Part shown: one piece after another, positions 1-9,066 of the stretch | Numbering within the stretch: position 1 is the first letter of the stretch | How the letters are laid out: each line of letters opens with the position of its first letter | NCBI GenBank assembly: GCA_012269745.1 | Contig: JAAXJR010000009.1 | Coordinates: forward strand, 6,014-70,013 | Origin: Flavobacteriales bacterium | GTDB lineage: Bacteria; Bacteroidota; Bacteroidia; Flavobacteriales; Schleiferiaceae | Reading direction: 5' to 3' | DNA: 64,000 nucleotides | Made by a program: the position numbers and the translations under genes | The notes under the pieces: generated by a model | What the model saw: only the letters and a program-made list of their open reading frames with translations | The model's database searches: none | What the model was told of the DNA's origin: nothing

Positions 1-810
1 ATTTCGTGCCTCTACCCTGCCCCCTACCCACCTAGATCGCTGAGTTTCAAGTTCAGTTGTGCGGGCGATAGTAGCATCAGATACACCGGGAATTCTCATG
101 TATCTTAAGTGTTCTCCTTGCTGTATCAAGAATAAATCTAGCGCTTTGTCCTCTACATTAGTGTTGCTAAATTCATTTACAAAACGCTTGTACAAATCTG
201 CTTTTACAGCGAAACCTGAACCTAATATGAAGGGTGAAAGCCTTAATGATAAGCGACTGTGCAACGCCAACGCGATTCCAACAGCCGTATTCCAGTAATC
301 CAGCACAGATAATGGAGTCTCAGGTTTTGTTTTTTCGCGCTCAAGCTGCACTACTTTAGTAGTTTTTAGTGCTGCACTACATACTTTTAGGGCATTCTCA
401 TAAATCAGATTATCTGCATCCAAGATGAACAAATGCTCATTTGTTGGTTCAATGGAATTGATCCAATTCTTTATCGCATTCATTTTAGAACCGAGCGCAC
501 CGGTCTCAATAATAGTGATCGGATATTGTCTCAAAGTACCCAGTAGGACTTCATCTAATTCCTGTGCCAGTAGAACAACCTCGCGTTTATCCTTGGGATA
601 ATTTACATTTAGCGCAGTTTCTATTGTTTGTATGAGAATGCCCCCTTCTTTGTATGCAGGAATAACCAAATAGAAGAATTCATCCTCTGACCCTTCATAA
701 TCTCCCTTTTTCGAGAACAAAGCACAAATGGCCAAAAAGAAATCGTAACCACTCCAAAAGATGAGGTAGGCTGTAACTGGAACAAGGCCAACTAACATAA
801 ATTCTCGCAT
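1..810 (-). CDS. Glycosyltransferase family 2 protein, C-terminus cut by window edge
   Basis: The reverse strand is open from ATG at 810 to the window edge (270 codons, no stop), so the protein continues beyond position 1. Reading the complement gives a hydrophobic N-terminus (about residues 5-32, membrane anchor), then a GT-A fold start (FYLVIPAYKEGG), a metal-binding DAD motif in FILDADN, and the acceptor-side motif ED followed by QRSRW near the cut. These are hallmarks of processive membrane GT2 enzymes that transfer sugar from a nucleotide-sugar donor at the inner face of the membrane. The substrate is unknown; surface polysaccharide is an inference. A second ATG at 798 is an alternative start. 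It is divergent from the SRPBCC gene. Confidence 0.8.
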   Translation of the reverse strand, partial: MREFMLVGLVPVTAYLIFWSGYDFFLAICALFSKKGDYEGSEDEFFYLVIPAYKEGGILIQTIETALNVNYPKDKREVVLLAQELDEVLLGTLRQYPITIIETGALGSKMNAIKNWINSIEPTNEHLFILDADNLIYENALKVCSAALKTTKVVQLEREKTKPETPLSVLDYWNTAVGIALALHSRLSLRLSPFILGSGFAVKADLYKRFVNEFSNTNVEDKALDLFLIQQGEHLRYMRIPGVSDATIARTTELETQRSRWVGGRVEARN

Positions 811-907
811 GAGATAAAAATACCAATGTTACAGCTTGTTGATTCTCAGATTGAACTCACGTTTCATAACTTTACTCAAATATTCAAGTCAACTAAACTA
901 AACACCC

Positions 908-1498
908 ATGAAAACTTTAAAAATTGTCCTTGCCGTTGTTGCAGTAGCTATTATTGGTTTTGCCACCTATAATGCTACCCTTGATAAAGAATACGCCGTC
1001 TCTCGATCAACTGTTATGAATGTTGATGCTCATATCGTTCAAGAATTAGTTAGTGACTTTAGCACCTGGCCTAAGTGGAGCGCTTGGTTTGAAGCCGATT
1101 CGACCATGGAATATTCCCTAGGAGAGAATTACACCGGTAAAGGTGCTACTTATAGCTGGACTAGCGAAAATTCAGGAAGTGGCTCAATGGAAATTTTGTC
1201 GCTGACGGACAATACAATGGAGACAAAGATCGAATTTGTAGGTCAAGGCACCAGCAATGGGCATTGGACATTTGAAACTATGGAAGACGAAACTACCAAA
1301 GTCACTTGGGGATTCAGTGGTGAGATGCCTTTTATGATGCGATGGATGGGGGCACAAATGGACAAATGGGTTGGGCCTGATTTTGAAACTGGTCTTGCCA
1401 ACTTAACTGCACTTTCAGAAGAAGAGGCTATTGCTCAAGAAGTTGCGGAACAGATGACCATGCAGCCGGTTGAACCAATAGAAATGGACGCAGAATAA
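908..1498 (+). CDS. SRPBCC (polyketide cyclase/START-like) protein with N-terminal membrane anchor
   Basis: The 196-aa product begins with one hydrophobic helix (about residues 4-23) followed by an SRPBCC helix-grip fold: the segment around VSDFSTWPKWSAW (residues 47-60) is the family's typical first helix/Trp motif, and GHWTFE..ETTKVTWGFSG is the characteristic strand pair. Such proteins bind hydrophobic ligands in a deep cavity; no specific ligand can be read from the sequence. The C-terminus (after about residue 170) is acidic and probably disordered. Monocistronic, divergent from the glycosyltransferase and closed by a strong hairpin shared with the convergent lycopene cyclase gene. Confidence 0.8.
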   Translation: MKTLKIVLAVVAVAIIGFATYNATLDKEYAVSRSTVMNVDAHIVQELVSDFSTWPKWSAWFEADSTMEYSLGENYTGKGATYSWTSENSGSGSMEILSLTDNTMETKIEFVGQGTSNGHWTFETMEDETTKVTWGFSGEMPFMMRWMGAQMDKWVGPDFETGLANLTALSEEEAIAQEVAEQMTMQPVEPIEMDAE

Positions 1499-1523
1499 AA
1501 CGTAAGCATCTTTTTAATCTCTT

Positions 1524-1553
1524 TTTGAGGCGGGCCTAGCGGCCCGCCTCAAA
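1524..1553. terminator. Bidirectional intrinsic terminator overlapping the lycopene cyclase stop codon
   Basis: A perfect 13-bp inverted repeat (1524-1536 and 1541-1553) with a 4-nt loop is flanked by T-runs on both strands (T5 on the left, A/T-rich with T5 on the right). Because the reverse-strand gene's TAG stop is 1536-1538, the hairpin contains the last codons of the lycopene cyclase while also terminating the SRPBCC gene. Confidence 0.85.
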
Positions 1554-2237
1554 TTTTTCGTAGAAATGCACGGTGCCCATGATCAGCAACATGCCATAGA
1601 ATATGTCTTCGAAAGGAATGGTACCTAATCTAAACCCAAGGTTTTCGGCATTATTGTACCAGACCACCTGAGTCTCTAAGAACGAGCCTGTGAGGATGCC
1701 ATTTTTAATAAAGAATGGGATGATTGCGAGGGTGTAACTCTCGTAGAAACGAGGAAGCCAAGACAAATTGGCCACAAACTGAACATAAGCAGTGAATAGT
1801 CCTAGTAAGACAAACGTAGACCCAGTGTACCATAATCCTTCGATAAGCGCATAAGCGCTGAGTACAGCACATAAAATCAACAATACCAAACTCACCTTTC
1901 GAGCTGCGGCGGCTCCCATTAATCCGTCAGGGAAGAAATACTTCAAACACTCGTAAATAAATACACATGAAAACGGTACTGTAACGAAGAACAGGTACTC
2001 ACCTAGGGGTAAACCAAAAAGATCGAGGCCTGATAAATAGGCTGGCGTGAAACCCCATACTCCCATCTCCGTGAACCAAATATCCCAAATAAGGAAGAAG
2101 CCACTAACAATGAACATTGCCTTGAACAGAGAGGCGAAACCTTTGTAGTAGGCAACCTTAGATTCAAAGCTTCTCAGCAATGGAAAACTTATGGTGAAGG
2201 CGTTTAGGATAAGGTATAACCACTTGGTTTCAAGCAT
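1536..2237 (-). CDS. Lycopene cyclase domain protein (CrtYc/CrtYd-type fusion)
   Basis: The 233-aa integral membrane protein has about six to seven hydrophobic helices and two repeats of the small lycopene cyclase domain: IWFTEMGVWGF followed by LPLGEYLFFVTVPFSC, and later TQVVWYNNAENLG followed by IPFEDIFYGMLLIMG. The PxE(D/E) motif (LPLGEYLFF and IPFEDIFYG) marks each half. In actinobacteria and archaea this family cyclises the psi ends of lycopene to beta-rings; here both halves are in one chain. It is the last gene of bcp-crtZ-cyclase (4 nt after crtZ). Phytoene synthase and desaturase are not in the window. Confidence 0.88.
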   Translation of the reverse strand: MLETKWLYLILNAFTISFPLLRSFESKVAYYKGFASLFKAMFIVSGFFLIWDIWFTEMGVWGFTPAYLSGLDLFGLPLGEYLFFVTVPFSCVFIYECLKYFFPDGLMGAAAARKVSLVLLILCAVLSAYALIEGLWYTGSTFVLLGLFTAYVQFVANLSWLPRFYESYTLAIIPFFIKNGILTGSFLETQVVWYNNAENLGFRLGTIPFEDIFYGMLLIMGTVHFYEKFEAGR

Positions 2238-2241
2238 ATAA

Positions 2242-2715
2242 CTAAGCTTTGGCGGTAGATTTCATGGCCCGGACTTGACGGATATATTTGGGATGTACCC
2301 ACAACATACCGAAGTTCTCACCATCCTCTTTACCTAGGTGTCTGTGGTGCATTTTATGGGCCAAACGAACCGCTTCCCAATAAGTACTGTTACTTTTTCT
2401 AAGAAAGGGTAATCTCTGGTGAATGAATACTTCATGTACGATCGCATATGCAAGACCATAAAGAGCGATGCCAAGTCCAATAGCCACAGAAATTCCATTA
2501 CCAGCCATCATTCCCAGCATGATACACAGCCATGAAGGGACAGCAAAAATGAGAAAGAATGTGTCGTTCTTCTCTAGTGCTCCAGGTGTCTTTGTGTGAT
2601 GATCTTCGTGCAAGAACCATAAAAAGCCATGCATGAGGTAGCGATGTGCTAGCCAAGCCGTTCCTTCCATAGCAAAGAAGGTGAGCAACATGATTCCGAT
2701 TTCTAATCCGCTCAT
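2242..2715 (-). CDS. crtZ: Beta-carotene 3-hydroxylase CrtZ
   Basis: The 157-aa membrane protein belongs to the fatty-acid-hydroxylase-type di-iron family. The histidine clusters that bind iron are all visible: H24-x4-H29 in WLAHRYLMHG, H36/H39/H40 in FLHEDHH, then HEVFIHQR and HKMHH further on. CrtZ hydroxylates the beta-rings of beta-carotene to zeaxanthin. Its start codon overlaps the stop of bcp (ATGA), and the cyclase follows after 4 nt, so the three are surely one transcript. Zeaxanthin-type pigment is a reasonable inference, typical of marine flavobacteria. Confidence 0.95.
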   Translation of the reverse strand: MSGLEIGIMLLTFFAMEGTAWLAHRYLMHGFLWFLHEDHHTKTPGALEKNDTFFLIFAVPSWLCIMLGMMAGNGISVAIGLGIALYGLAYAIVHEVFIHQRLPFLRKSNSTYWEAVRLAHKMHHRHLGKEDGENFGMLWVHPKYIRQVRAMKSTAKA

Positions 2716-3182
2716 GAATTCAGTTTTTTCAAGAAGTTAAGACTTTCATCTATATGGTCGGTTGCTTTCGACATGCTCTTAAAGATAAAGGCAACTTTAT
2801 GCTCTGCATCGGTTACAAAAGTGATGCGATCCGCGACCATGTTAAATAGTAGACCGGGAGCTCCGAAGGATTTTCTCACCTTGTGCCCTGGGTCACTAAG
2901 AACAGGGAAATTCAAATTGTATTTTTCTGCGAACCCTTTGTGTTCTTTCACAGATCCACTGTTTACTCCAATTACCTGAGCACCAGCGGCTGCAAATTCA
3001 CTTTCGTGGTCTCTAAAGCTACAAGCCTGAGCCGTGCAACCAGGAGTATGGTCTTTAGGATAAAAGAAAATCACTAGTGGCTTTCCTTTGTATTCTTCAG
3101 AATTGAACTCTTTACCGTCCTGGTCTTGTAAAGAGAATGCTGGGATAGCTTCTCCTATGGCTAGCGGTTTTTTTCTTGACAT
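2712..3182 (-). CDS. bcp: Thioredoxin-dependent peroxiredoxin (Bcp/PrxQ type)
   Basis: The 156-aa protein is a complete AhpC/TSA-fold peroxiredoxin: the catalytic segment HTPGCTAQACSFRD has the peroxidatic Cys49 and the PrxQ-type resolving Cys54 five residues later, and GVNSGSVKEHKGFAEKY is the usual second motif. It reduces hydroperoxides with electrons from thioredoxin in the cytoplasm. It is first in the operon with crtZ and lycopene cyclase and overlaps crtZ by 4 bp; co-expression of a peroxide scavenger with carotenoid (singlet-oxygen quencher) synthesis fits a photo-oxidative stress unit. Confidence 0.94.
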   Translation of the reverse strand: MSRKKPLAIGEAIPAFSLQDQDGKEFNSEEYKGKPLVIFFYPKDHTPGCTAQACSFRDHESEFAAAGAQVIGVNSGSVKEHKGFAEKYNLNFPVLSDPGHKVRKSFGAPGLLFNMVADRITFVTDAEHKVAFIFKSMSKATDHIDESLNFLKKLNS

Positions 3183-3263
3183 GTCTAGTTTATCCGTTGA
3201 AAGGGGATTCGTAAATTTTTATTGAAATTACAACATTGTACCCTGACTTAATGTTTAATCTAT

Positions 3264-4361
3264 ATGCAAGGAATTAGGTTTTCAGCCCCAGATAATTCAA
3301 ATGAAAGTCCCTTTGATACGCTATTGAAGCTTTTCAAGGAGGTCATCGTTCATACATCAGGCGATGTGGATGAAGCACTTGATTGGTTGAAACAATTGGA
3401 CCAGCATTATAACATTACCGATGACGAGTATACCTTCGATGACTTCGTTCAAGAATTGAAAGACAAAGGGTTTATCAAAGATAAAGGTGATGGAAATGGA
3501 GGAATTGCTCTGACATCGAAAGCCGAAGGTGCCGTTAGAAAGGCAGCAATGGATCAGCTTTTTGGCACGTTAAAAAAAGGAGAAAACGGCGATCATCAGA
3601 GCAACAGTCCAATGGGCAAGGGAGATGTCACGGGAGATTTTAGAAATTTTCAATTTGGTGATCCTTTGGACAACATAGTCATGAATGAAAGTCTGAAAAA
3701 CGCTCTTGTATCGGGTGGTATCGACGAATTCAGAATGACGCATAATGACCTAGTGGTTGAGGAAGCCTATCAAAACACGAGCTTAGCGACGGTATTGATG
3801 ATCGATATCAGCCACAGTATGATTCTTTACGGCGAGGATAGGATTACTCCGGCAAAAATGGTTGCCATGGCGCTAGCAGAGTGGATCACGACCAAATATC
3901 CCAAAGACACACTTGATATTATTGTCTACGGTAACGAAAGTTGGCCCATTCAAATTAAAGACCTCCCCTACCTTCAAGTAGGTCCTTATCACACAAATTT
4001 TGTGGCCGGATTAGAACTAGCCATGGGATTATTAAAACGCAGAAAAACCAGCAATAAGCAAATCTTCAACATTACGGATGGGAAACCGAGCTGTTTGATA
4101 GAACCTGATGGTAGTTTTTACAAGAATAGCTTTGGCTTAGATCCCTATATCACTGGGAAATGCTTAGAAATGGCCGCCAAGACGAAAAAAGCAAACATCC
4201 CGGTGAACACCTTTATGATTGCCAAAGACGCCTACTTACAACATTTTATTCGATCGTTCAGTGAGATCAACGGAGGCAATGCTTATTACACTGGACTAAA
4301 CAAGCTGGGACAATTAATCTTCAGCGATTACCAACAACAGAAAAAACGCAATTCACGATGA
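3264..4361 (+). CDS. von Willebrand factor A domain protein paired with an AAA+ ATPase
   Basis: The 365-aa cytoplasmic protein has a charged N-terminal region (residues 1-135, with a glycine-rich linker around 100-130) and a C-terminal VWA domain. The MIDAS metal site is intact: D181-x-S183-x-S185 in MIDISHSM, with a conserved Thr/Asp further on in NITDGKPS. VWA partners of MoxR/ChlI-type AAA+ proteins act as substrate adaptors or metal-chelatase subunits; the substrate here is unknown. Stop and next start overlap (4 bp) with the ATPase gene, so the two are translated together. No porphyrin or gas-vesicle genes are adjacent. Confidence 0.85.
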   Translation: MQGIRFSAPDNSNESPFDTLLKLFKEVIVHTSGDVDEALDWLKQLDQHYNITDDEYTFDDFVQELKDKGFIKDKGDGNGGIALTSKAEGAVRKAAMDQLFGTLKKGENGDHQSNSPMGKGDVTGDFRNFQFGDPLDNIVMNESLKNALVSGGIDEFRMTHNDLVVEEAYQNTSLATVLMIDISHSMILYGEDRITPAKMVAMALAEWITTKYPKDTLDIIVYGNESWPIQIKDLPYLQVGPYHTNFVAGLELAMGLLKRRKTSNKQIFNITDGKPSCLIEPDGSFYKNSFGLDPYITGKCLEMAAKTKKANIPVNTFMIAKDAYLQHFIRSFSEINGGNAYYTGLNKLGQLIFSDYQQQKKRNSR

Positions 4362-5827
4362 ATAAGCCTACCATTACCACATTAGGAGAACTCAAAGCTT
4401 CAGGCTACAAAAGCCGTTCGATAAAAGAAGAAATGCGCGAAAACCTGATCCCCCTATTGAAGGCAGGCAAACATCCATTTCATGGTATTTATGGCTATGA
4501 AGATAGTGTGCTTCCAGCAGTTGAACGCGGAATCTTAGCAGCGCATGACATCTTATTATTGGGACTTCGCGGCCAGGCAAAAACGAGAATTGCGCGCCAA
4601 ATGATTGAACTATTGGATCCTTGGATGCCGGTAATAAAAGGCAGCGAGCTTAATGAAGATCCAATGGCGCCAATCACAAGAGAATACCAAGTATTGGTGG
4701 CAACGCAAGGAGATGCCACCGAAATTGATTGGATCGCAAGAGAAGATAGATTTTTTGAAAAACTAGCCACACCCGATACTACAGTTGCCGACCTAATCGG
4801 AGATATTGACCCAATCAAAGCAGCCAATGAGAAACTGAGTTTCTCTGATGATCGCGTCATTCACTATGGTATGATTCCACGGGCCCATCGCTCCATATTC
4901 GTGATTAATGAATTACCGGATCTACAACCTAGGTTGCAGGTAAGTTTGTTCAATATTCTGCAAGAAGGAGATATTCAGATTCGTGGTTTTCAGAAGCGTC
5001 TGCATCTCGATTTGCAATTTGTGTTCACCGCCAACCCTGAAGATTATACGAACAGAGGAAGTATTGTTACGCCCCTTAAAGACAGAATTGGCTCACAAAT
5101 TCACACACACTATCCTAAAACATTGGATACTGCACTGAAGATTACAGCGCAAGAAACAGAACGAATCGCATTATTGTATCCTAATATCCATGTGAGTGAA
5201 CTTGCCAAAGAGATCATCGAGCAATTGGCCTTTAGCGCCAGAGAAAGTTCTTTTATCGATGCCGGCAGCGGTGTAAGTGCGCGAATGACGATAAGCGCTT
5301 ACGAAGCATTACTTACTAGTGCTGAGCGCCGAAGACTCATTGAAGGTGCGCCTAGCACTACAGTGCGCCTATCAGATTTTTACGGTACCATTAGCGCCAT
5401 TGTCGGTAAGGTGGAATTGGTTTACGAAGGAGAACAGGAAGGTGCACAAAATGTCGCTGAAAATTTACTTGGACAAGCCGTGAAGGCTGCCTACGAGCGT
5501 TATTTCCCGAAATTCAGAAACCTTAAACGCACCAATGAAAACAACCCATTCATTGAGCTGCAGGATTGGTTTGGTCGTGGGGGAAAAATTGAGCTTTACG
5601 ACGAGTATTCTACTAAGGAATATGAGGGTGCGTTAGATGTGGCGGTACTGAATGATTTCGTTGCAAAGCACTGGTCGAATAAGATTGATGCAAGCAATGA
5701 ATTCCTAAAAGAAATGGTTCTTTGGTCTCTTGCGGAATACAGTCAAGTCAATAAGGAGCGCACAAATGTCAAAACAGACTTTAATGATCTGTTTGGCAAT
5801 ATGATTAGCGGACTGAGTGAGGAATAA
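4358..5827 (+). CDS. MoxR/magnesium-chelatase ChlI-like AAA+ ATPase
   Basis: The 489-aa protein has Walker A GLRGQAKT (69-76), a Walker B-like IFVINE (180-185) and a sensor-1-like FTANPEDY segment with Asn, in the order typical of the helix-2-insert clade (MoxR, ChlI, RavA). After the AAA+ core it has a C-terminal part of about 200 residues (RYFPKFRNLKR onward) without a recognised domain. It probably remodels a client presented by the VWA protein encoded just upstream, using ATP hydrolysis. The gene ends exactly where the convergent LysM/PBP1 gene ends (5827/5828). Confidence 0.85.
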   Translation: MNKPTITTLGELKASGYKSRSIKEEMRENLIPLLKAGKHPFHGIYGYEDSVLPAVERGILAAHDILLLGLRGQAKTRIARQMIELLDPWMPVIKGSELNEDPMAPITREYQVLVATQGDATEIDWIAREDRFFEKLATPDTTVADLIGDIDPIKAANEKLSFSDDRVIHYGMIPRAHRSIFVINELPDLQPRLQVSLFNILQEGDIQIRGFQKRLHLDLQFVFTANPEDYTNRGSIVTPLKDRIGSQIHTHYPKTLDTALKITAQETERIALLYPNIHVSELAKEIIEQLAFSARESSFIDAGSGVSARMTISAYEALLTSAERRRLIEGAPSTTVRLSDFYGTISAIVGKVELVYEGEQEGAQNVAENLLGQAVKAAYERYFPKFRNLKRTNENNPFIELQDWFGRGGKIELYDEYSTKEYEGALDVAVLNDFVAKHWSNKIDASNEFLKEMVLWSLAEYSQVNKERTNVKTDFNDLFGNMISGLSEE

Positions 5828-7528
5828 CTACGGCAGAAGTTCCCAACGGAGGTTTTTGAATTCTCTAGCTTCGGTATAAGAATTTTCCTTAGCCTCTTGG
5901 CCGTAACGATATCCTTTGCGAACACCCCTCCATTCTTTTACGCCTTGCGTTAAGCGAAGCAAATGAAATTTGGTATTGTCGTAGGCCTCCATTGCCATCT
6001 TATCAGGATGTCTTCCGTACGTATTTCTAAAAGAGGTAATGAAGTCTATGACCTCCTGCTCATCATAATCTGTGAAATTAGAGGCAAACATTACGACTTC
6101 TTCCCTCGCGAACACATTGCTTACGAGTCCATTGTCAATGGCTTGATATTCGTGCGTATACCAGTGGAAATCAATACTTGAAGAACGCAGATTCCTCAAT
6201 ACGTCAAGAATATATGCTGGATCATTTTCTGTGATTACTAAATCATAAGAAATCGAAGTATCCAATGCCGCCAACCGTTCATTATGTAACCAGGAGTTAT
6301 CACCTTCGATAATAAGGTAATCTGCTTCGTTTAAATCCTTGGTAATCATTCTAGATGCACTCGCACTATTCCCGAAATTAATTCCAGCTACCAGAAGTCT
6401 CCTATGATTAGCTGTGGATGAGTCTACAGTATTTATAGCCAAACGCTCAATGTAAGCGTCTTTAATCGCCATCCAGAAATAATCCTCAGGTACCACATTG
6501 TTCCACATGTTCGTGTTGCGAACAACGCCTTGCTTGGAGATTAAATTAACTGCCAAATGCTCGAGTTCTGTTCCGCTGAGCTGCATCAATCTCGAGCTGT
6601 ACATAGGCCCTAATATTAGGTCCGGTTGTTCGTTCTGAAGCTCCTCCATAATTCTTCGAACCGTATCCATTTGATTCATTGAATCATAATACTTGGTATC
6701 TATGGTTATACTAGAATCTTCAGTGAACTCAGAAATCGCTAAATCGATGCCTTGTCTATAACTAAACGCAAGTTGAGAACGTCTTTTGCCTGGTCCTTCA
6801 TTGATATACTGATCCAAAAAGAATGGCAATACACATGCAATACTTAAACTCTCATTCAAAACAGCTGTAGTATCTTCTTCTAACACATCTTGAATGTTGA
6901 ACTGATATTGCGCTGCAGCCTTATTAATAGGTTTTACCAAGGCCATGCCTTTATACCAGTTGTTACGTGCATCTGGATTAAGACTGTAAAACTCATCAAT
7001 AGTACGAATACCCCAGGCCTGCTGTAATTCCTCCGGAGTATCTTTCTTTTTAACTATGTATACCTCGTATTTGGGCTTTTCGTTTGGTATAAGCGAGTCA
7101 AATTCTCCACTCTTTTTTCGCCAACCATCCGGATCTTTTGGAATCCTAAGTATTTGGTCTTTCTGAAGAATCGCAGAACCTTCTAAAACAGGATTGTGCC
7201 AAAAAATAGTACTATCCTTCAGCTCGTACTTATTTGCTACGCTGTATACGCTTTCAAAGCTACGCACCTTGTGAAAGATGTAAAGTGAAGAGTCGATCTT
7301 CTCTTTTTCAGGGATGGGTATTGTCAGGATATCACCGATAACTAGGTTTCTAACCCCAATATTTGGATTCGCTTCGTATATGGCCTCTACAGTACTACCG
7401 TATTCTTTGGCTAAACCATAGATTGTATTGCCTGAAACAATCTCATGCTCTACAGAAGATTGCCCGAAAGCTGCAGCCAACGAGGCTAGAAAAAATAAGG
7501 CTGATAAAAGCGGACGTTTTATTCCCAT
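5828..7528 (-). CDS. Secreted LysM-repeat protein with periplasmic-binding type 1 domain
   Basis: The 566-aa product starts with a signal peptide (about residues 1-22, ending AAAFGQ). Three LysM-like modules follow (about 25-70, 83-128 and 152-197; e.g. [16 protein letters not shown], and [16 protein letters not shown]), which bind peptidoglycan. Residues about 228-560 form a PBP1/leucine-binding-protein-like domain beginning [13 protein letters not shown]. This LysM plus PBP1 fusion is widespread in flavobacteria but its ligand is unknown; it probably sits on the periplasmic cell wall. It overlaps guaA by 10 bp and may be co-transcribed with bshC-guaA. Confidence 0.85.
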   Translation of the reverse strand: MGIKRPLLSALFFLASLAAAFGQSSVEHEIVSGNTIYGLAKEYGSTVEAIYEANPNIGVRNLVIGDILTIPIPEKEKIDSSLYIFHKVRSFESVYSVANKYELKDSTIFWHNPVLEGSAILQKDQILRIPKDPDGWRKKSGEFDSLIPNEKPKYEVYIVKKKDTPEELQQAWGIRTIDEFYSLNPDARNNWYKGMALVKPINKAAAQYQFNIQDVLEEDTTAVLNESLSIACVLPFFLDQYINEGPGKRRSQLAFSYRQGIDLAISEFTEDSSITIDTKYYDSMNQMDTVRRIMEELQNEQPDLILGPMYSSRLMQLSGTELEHLAVNLISKQGVVRNTNMWNNVVPEDYFWMAIKDAYIERLAINTVDSSTANHRRLLVAGINFGNSASASRMITKDLNEADYLIIEGDNSWLHNERLAALDTSISYDLVITENDPAYILDVLRNLRSSSIDFHWYTHEYQAIDNGLVSNVFAREEVVMFASNFTDYDEQEVIDFITSFRNTYGRHPDKMAMEAYDNTKFHLLRLTQGVKEWRGVRKGYRYGQEAKENSYTEAREFKNLRWELLP

Positions 7529-9045
7529 TCAATTGTTGCAGGCGGTTTAGAGCTAATGTCGTAAACAACTCTATTGACACCTTTTACTTTATTTATGATT
7601 TGGTTACTCACCTTGGCAAGGAAATCATACGGTAAGTGCACCCAATCTGCAGTCATTCCGTCTGTACTTTCTACAGCTCTTAACGCAACAACTTTCTCAT
7701 AAGTACGCTCATCACCCATAACTCCCACCGAGTTTACTGGTAACAAAATACTACCGGCTTGCCAAACTTTGTCATAAAGACCCTCATTTTTAAGCCCATT
7801 GATAAATATGGCGTCGACTTCTTGTAAAATTTGAACTTTTTCACGCGTAATATCTCCAAGAATTCTAATGGCAAGTCCTGGCCCAGGGAATGGATGACGT
7901 CCTAATAGATCAGCAGACATGTCCATTGAAGCACCTACTCGACGAACCTCATCTTTAAACAACGTCTTCAATGGCTCAACAACTTTTAACTTCATAAAAT
8001 CTGGAAGTCCACCAACATTGTGGTGCGATTTAATAGTCGCTGAAGGTCCTTTAACACTTACACTTTCAATGATATCAGGGTAAATGGTCCCTTGTGCCAA
8101 CCACTTCACATCTTCAATTAATGTAGCTTCTTGGTCAAATACCTCAATGAACACACGGCCAATAGTCTTACGCTTCGCTTCAGGCTCTTCGATACCTGCT
8201 AGAGCATCCATGAACTGATCAGTGGCATCAACACCTTTCACATTGAGACCCATGCCTTCGTATTGTTCTAATACGTCAGTGAATTCGTTTTTACGCAATA
8301 AGCCGTTGTTCACGAAAATACAGTAGAGGTTTTCTCCTATAGCTCTATGAAGCAACATCGCTGCAACAGAACTATCTACCCCACCTGAAAGACCCAGTAC
8401 AACTTTATCGTTGCCTAATTGACCCTTTAAGTTGGCTACCGTTTCATCCACAAAATGAGCAGGTGTCCAATCACCAGATACTCCTACAACTTTGTAGAGG
8501 AAGTTCTCCAGGAGCTGCTTACCATCGGTGCTGTGATAGACCTCAGGGTGAAACTGAATACCAAATGTTTGTTCTCCTTGTACCGCATATCCTGCTACAC
8601 GAACATCTTCTGTAGATGCAATCACTTCAAAACCTTCAGGAAGTGAGGTTATTGTATCCCCGTGGCTCATCCAAACTTGCGATCCAACAGGTACATTCTC
8701 GAAAAGAACATTCTCTCCTACCTCGCTAAGGTTAGCACGACCATATTCTCTAATTGTACTCGGGGCCACTTCTCCTCCACCCGTAAGCGCCATGTATTGA
8801 GCGCCATAACAAACGCCAAGTAACGGCATTTTACCTTTGATCTCTGCTAAATCGAATTGCGGTGCATCTTCTTGAAGTGTGCTAAAAGGCGAACCAGATA
8901 AGATTACCCCTTTAATGTCTTCAGTAATAGCTGGCGGGTTATTGAAAGGATGAATTTCACAGTAAACATTCAATTCTCTGACGCGACGAGCGATCAATTG
9001 TGTGTATTGAGAACCGAAATCGAGGATGAGTATAGTTTCTTGCAT
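7519..9045 (-). CDS. guaA: GMP synthase (glutamine-hydrolysing)
   Basis: GuaA converts XMP to GMP with ATP and glutamine, the last step of guanine nucleotide synthesis. From ATG at 9045 the protein has 508 aa, normal for the family: class I amidotransferase domain with Cys79 (LLGVCYGAQ) and His166/Glu168 (FHPEV), the PP-loop SGGVDSS (220-226) of the ATP pyrophosphatase domain, and the C-terminal dimer domain ending [12 protein letters not shown] at 9060 would add five residues (MYFCS) that the family lacks, so I prefer ATG 9045. It lies 21 nt after bshC and overlaps the next gene by 10 bp. Confidence 0.96.
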   Translation of the reverse strand: MQETILILDFGSQYTQLIARRVRELNVYCEIHPFNNPPAITEDIKGVILSGSPFSTLQEDAPQFDLAEIKGKMPLLGVCYGAQYMALTGGGEVAPSTIREYGRANLSEVGENVLFENVPVGSQVWMSHGDTITSLPEGFEVIASTEDVRVAGYAVQGEQTFGIQFHPEVYHSTDGKQLLENFLYKVVGVSGDWTPAHFVDETVANLKGQLGNDKVVLGLSGGVDSSVAAMLLHRAIGENLYCIFVNNGLLRKNEFTDVLEQYEGMGLNVKGVDATDQFMDALAGIEEPEAKRKTIGRVFIEVFDQEATLIEDVKWLAQGTIYPDIIESVSVKGPSATIKSHHNVGGLPDFMKLKVVEPLKTLFKDEVRRVGASMDMSADLLGRHPFPGPGLAIRILGDITREKVQILQEVDAIFINGLKNEGLYDKVWQAGSILLPVNSVGVMGDERTYEKVVALRAVESTDGMTADWVHLPYDFLAKVSNQIINKVKGVNRVVYDISSKPPATIEWE

Positions 9046-9049
9046 GCTG

Positions 9050-9057
9050 CAAAAATA
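9050..9057 (-). promoter_or_regulatory. Bacteroidota -7 element directly before guaA ATG
   Basis: The reverse strand reads TATTTTTG, a perfect TAnnTTTG, only 4 nt before the ATG at 9045. If used, transcription would begin at or within a base or two of the start codon. No good TTG lies at the usual distance, so this is a tentative call. Confidence 0.3.
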
Positions 9058-9066
9058 CACCTATTT

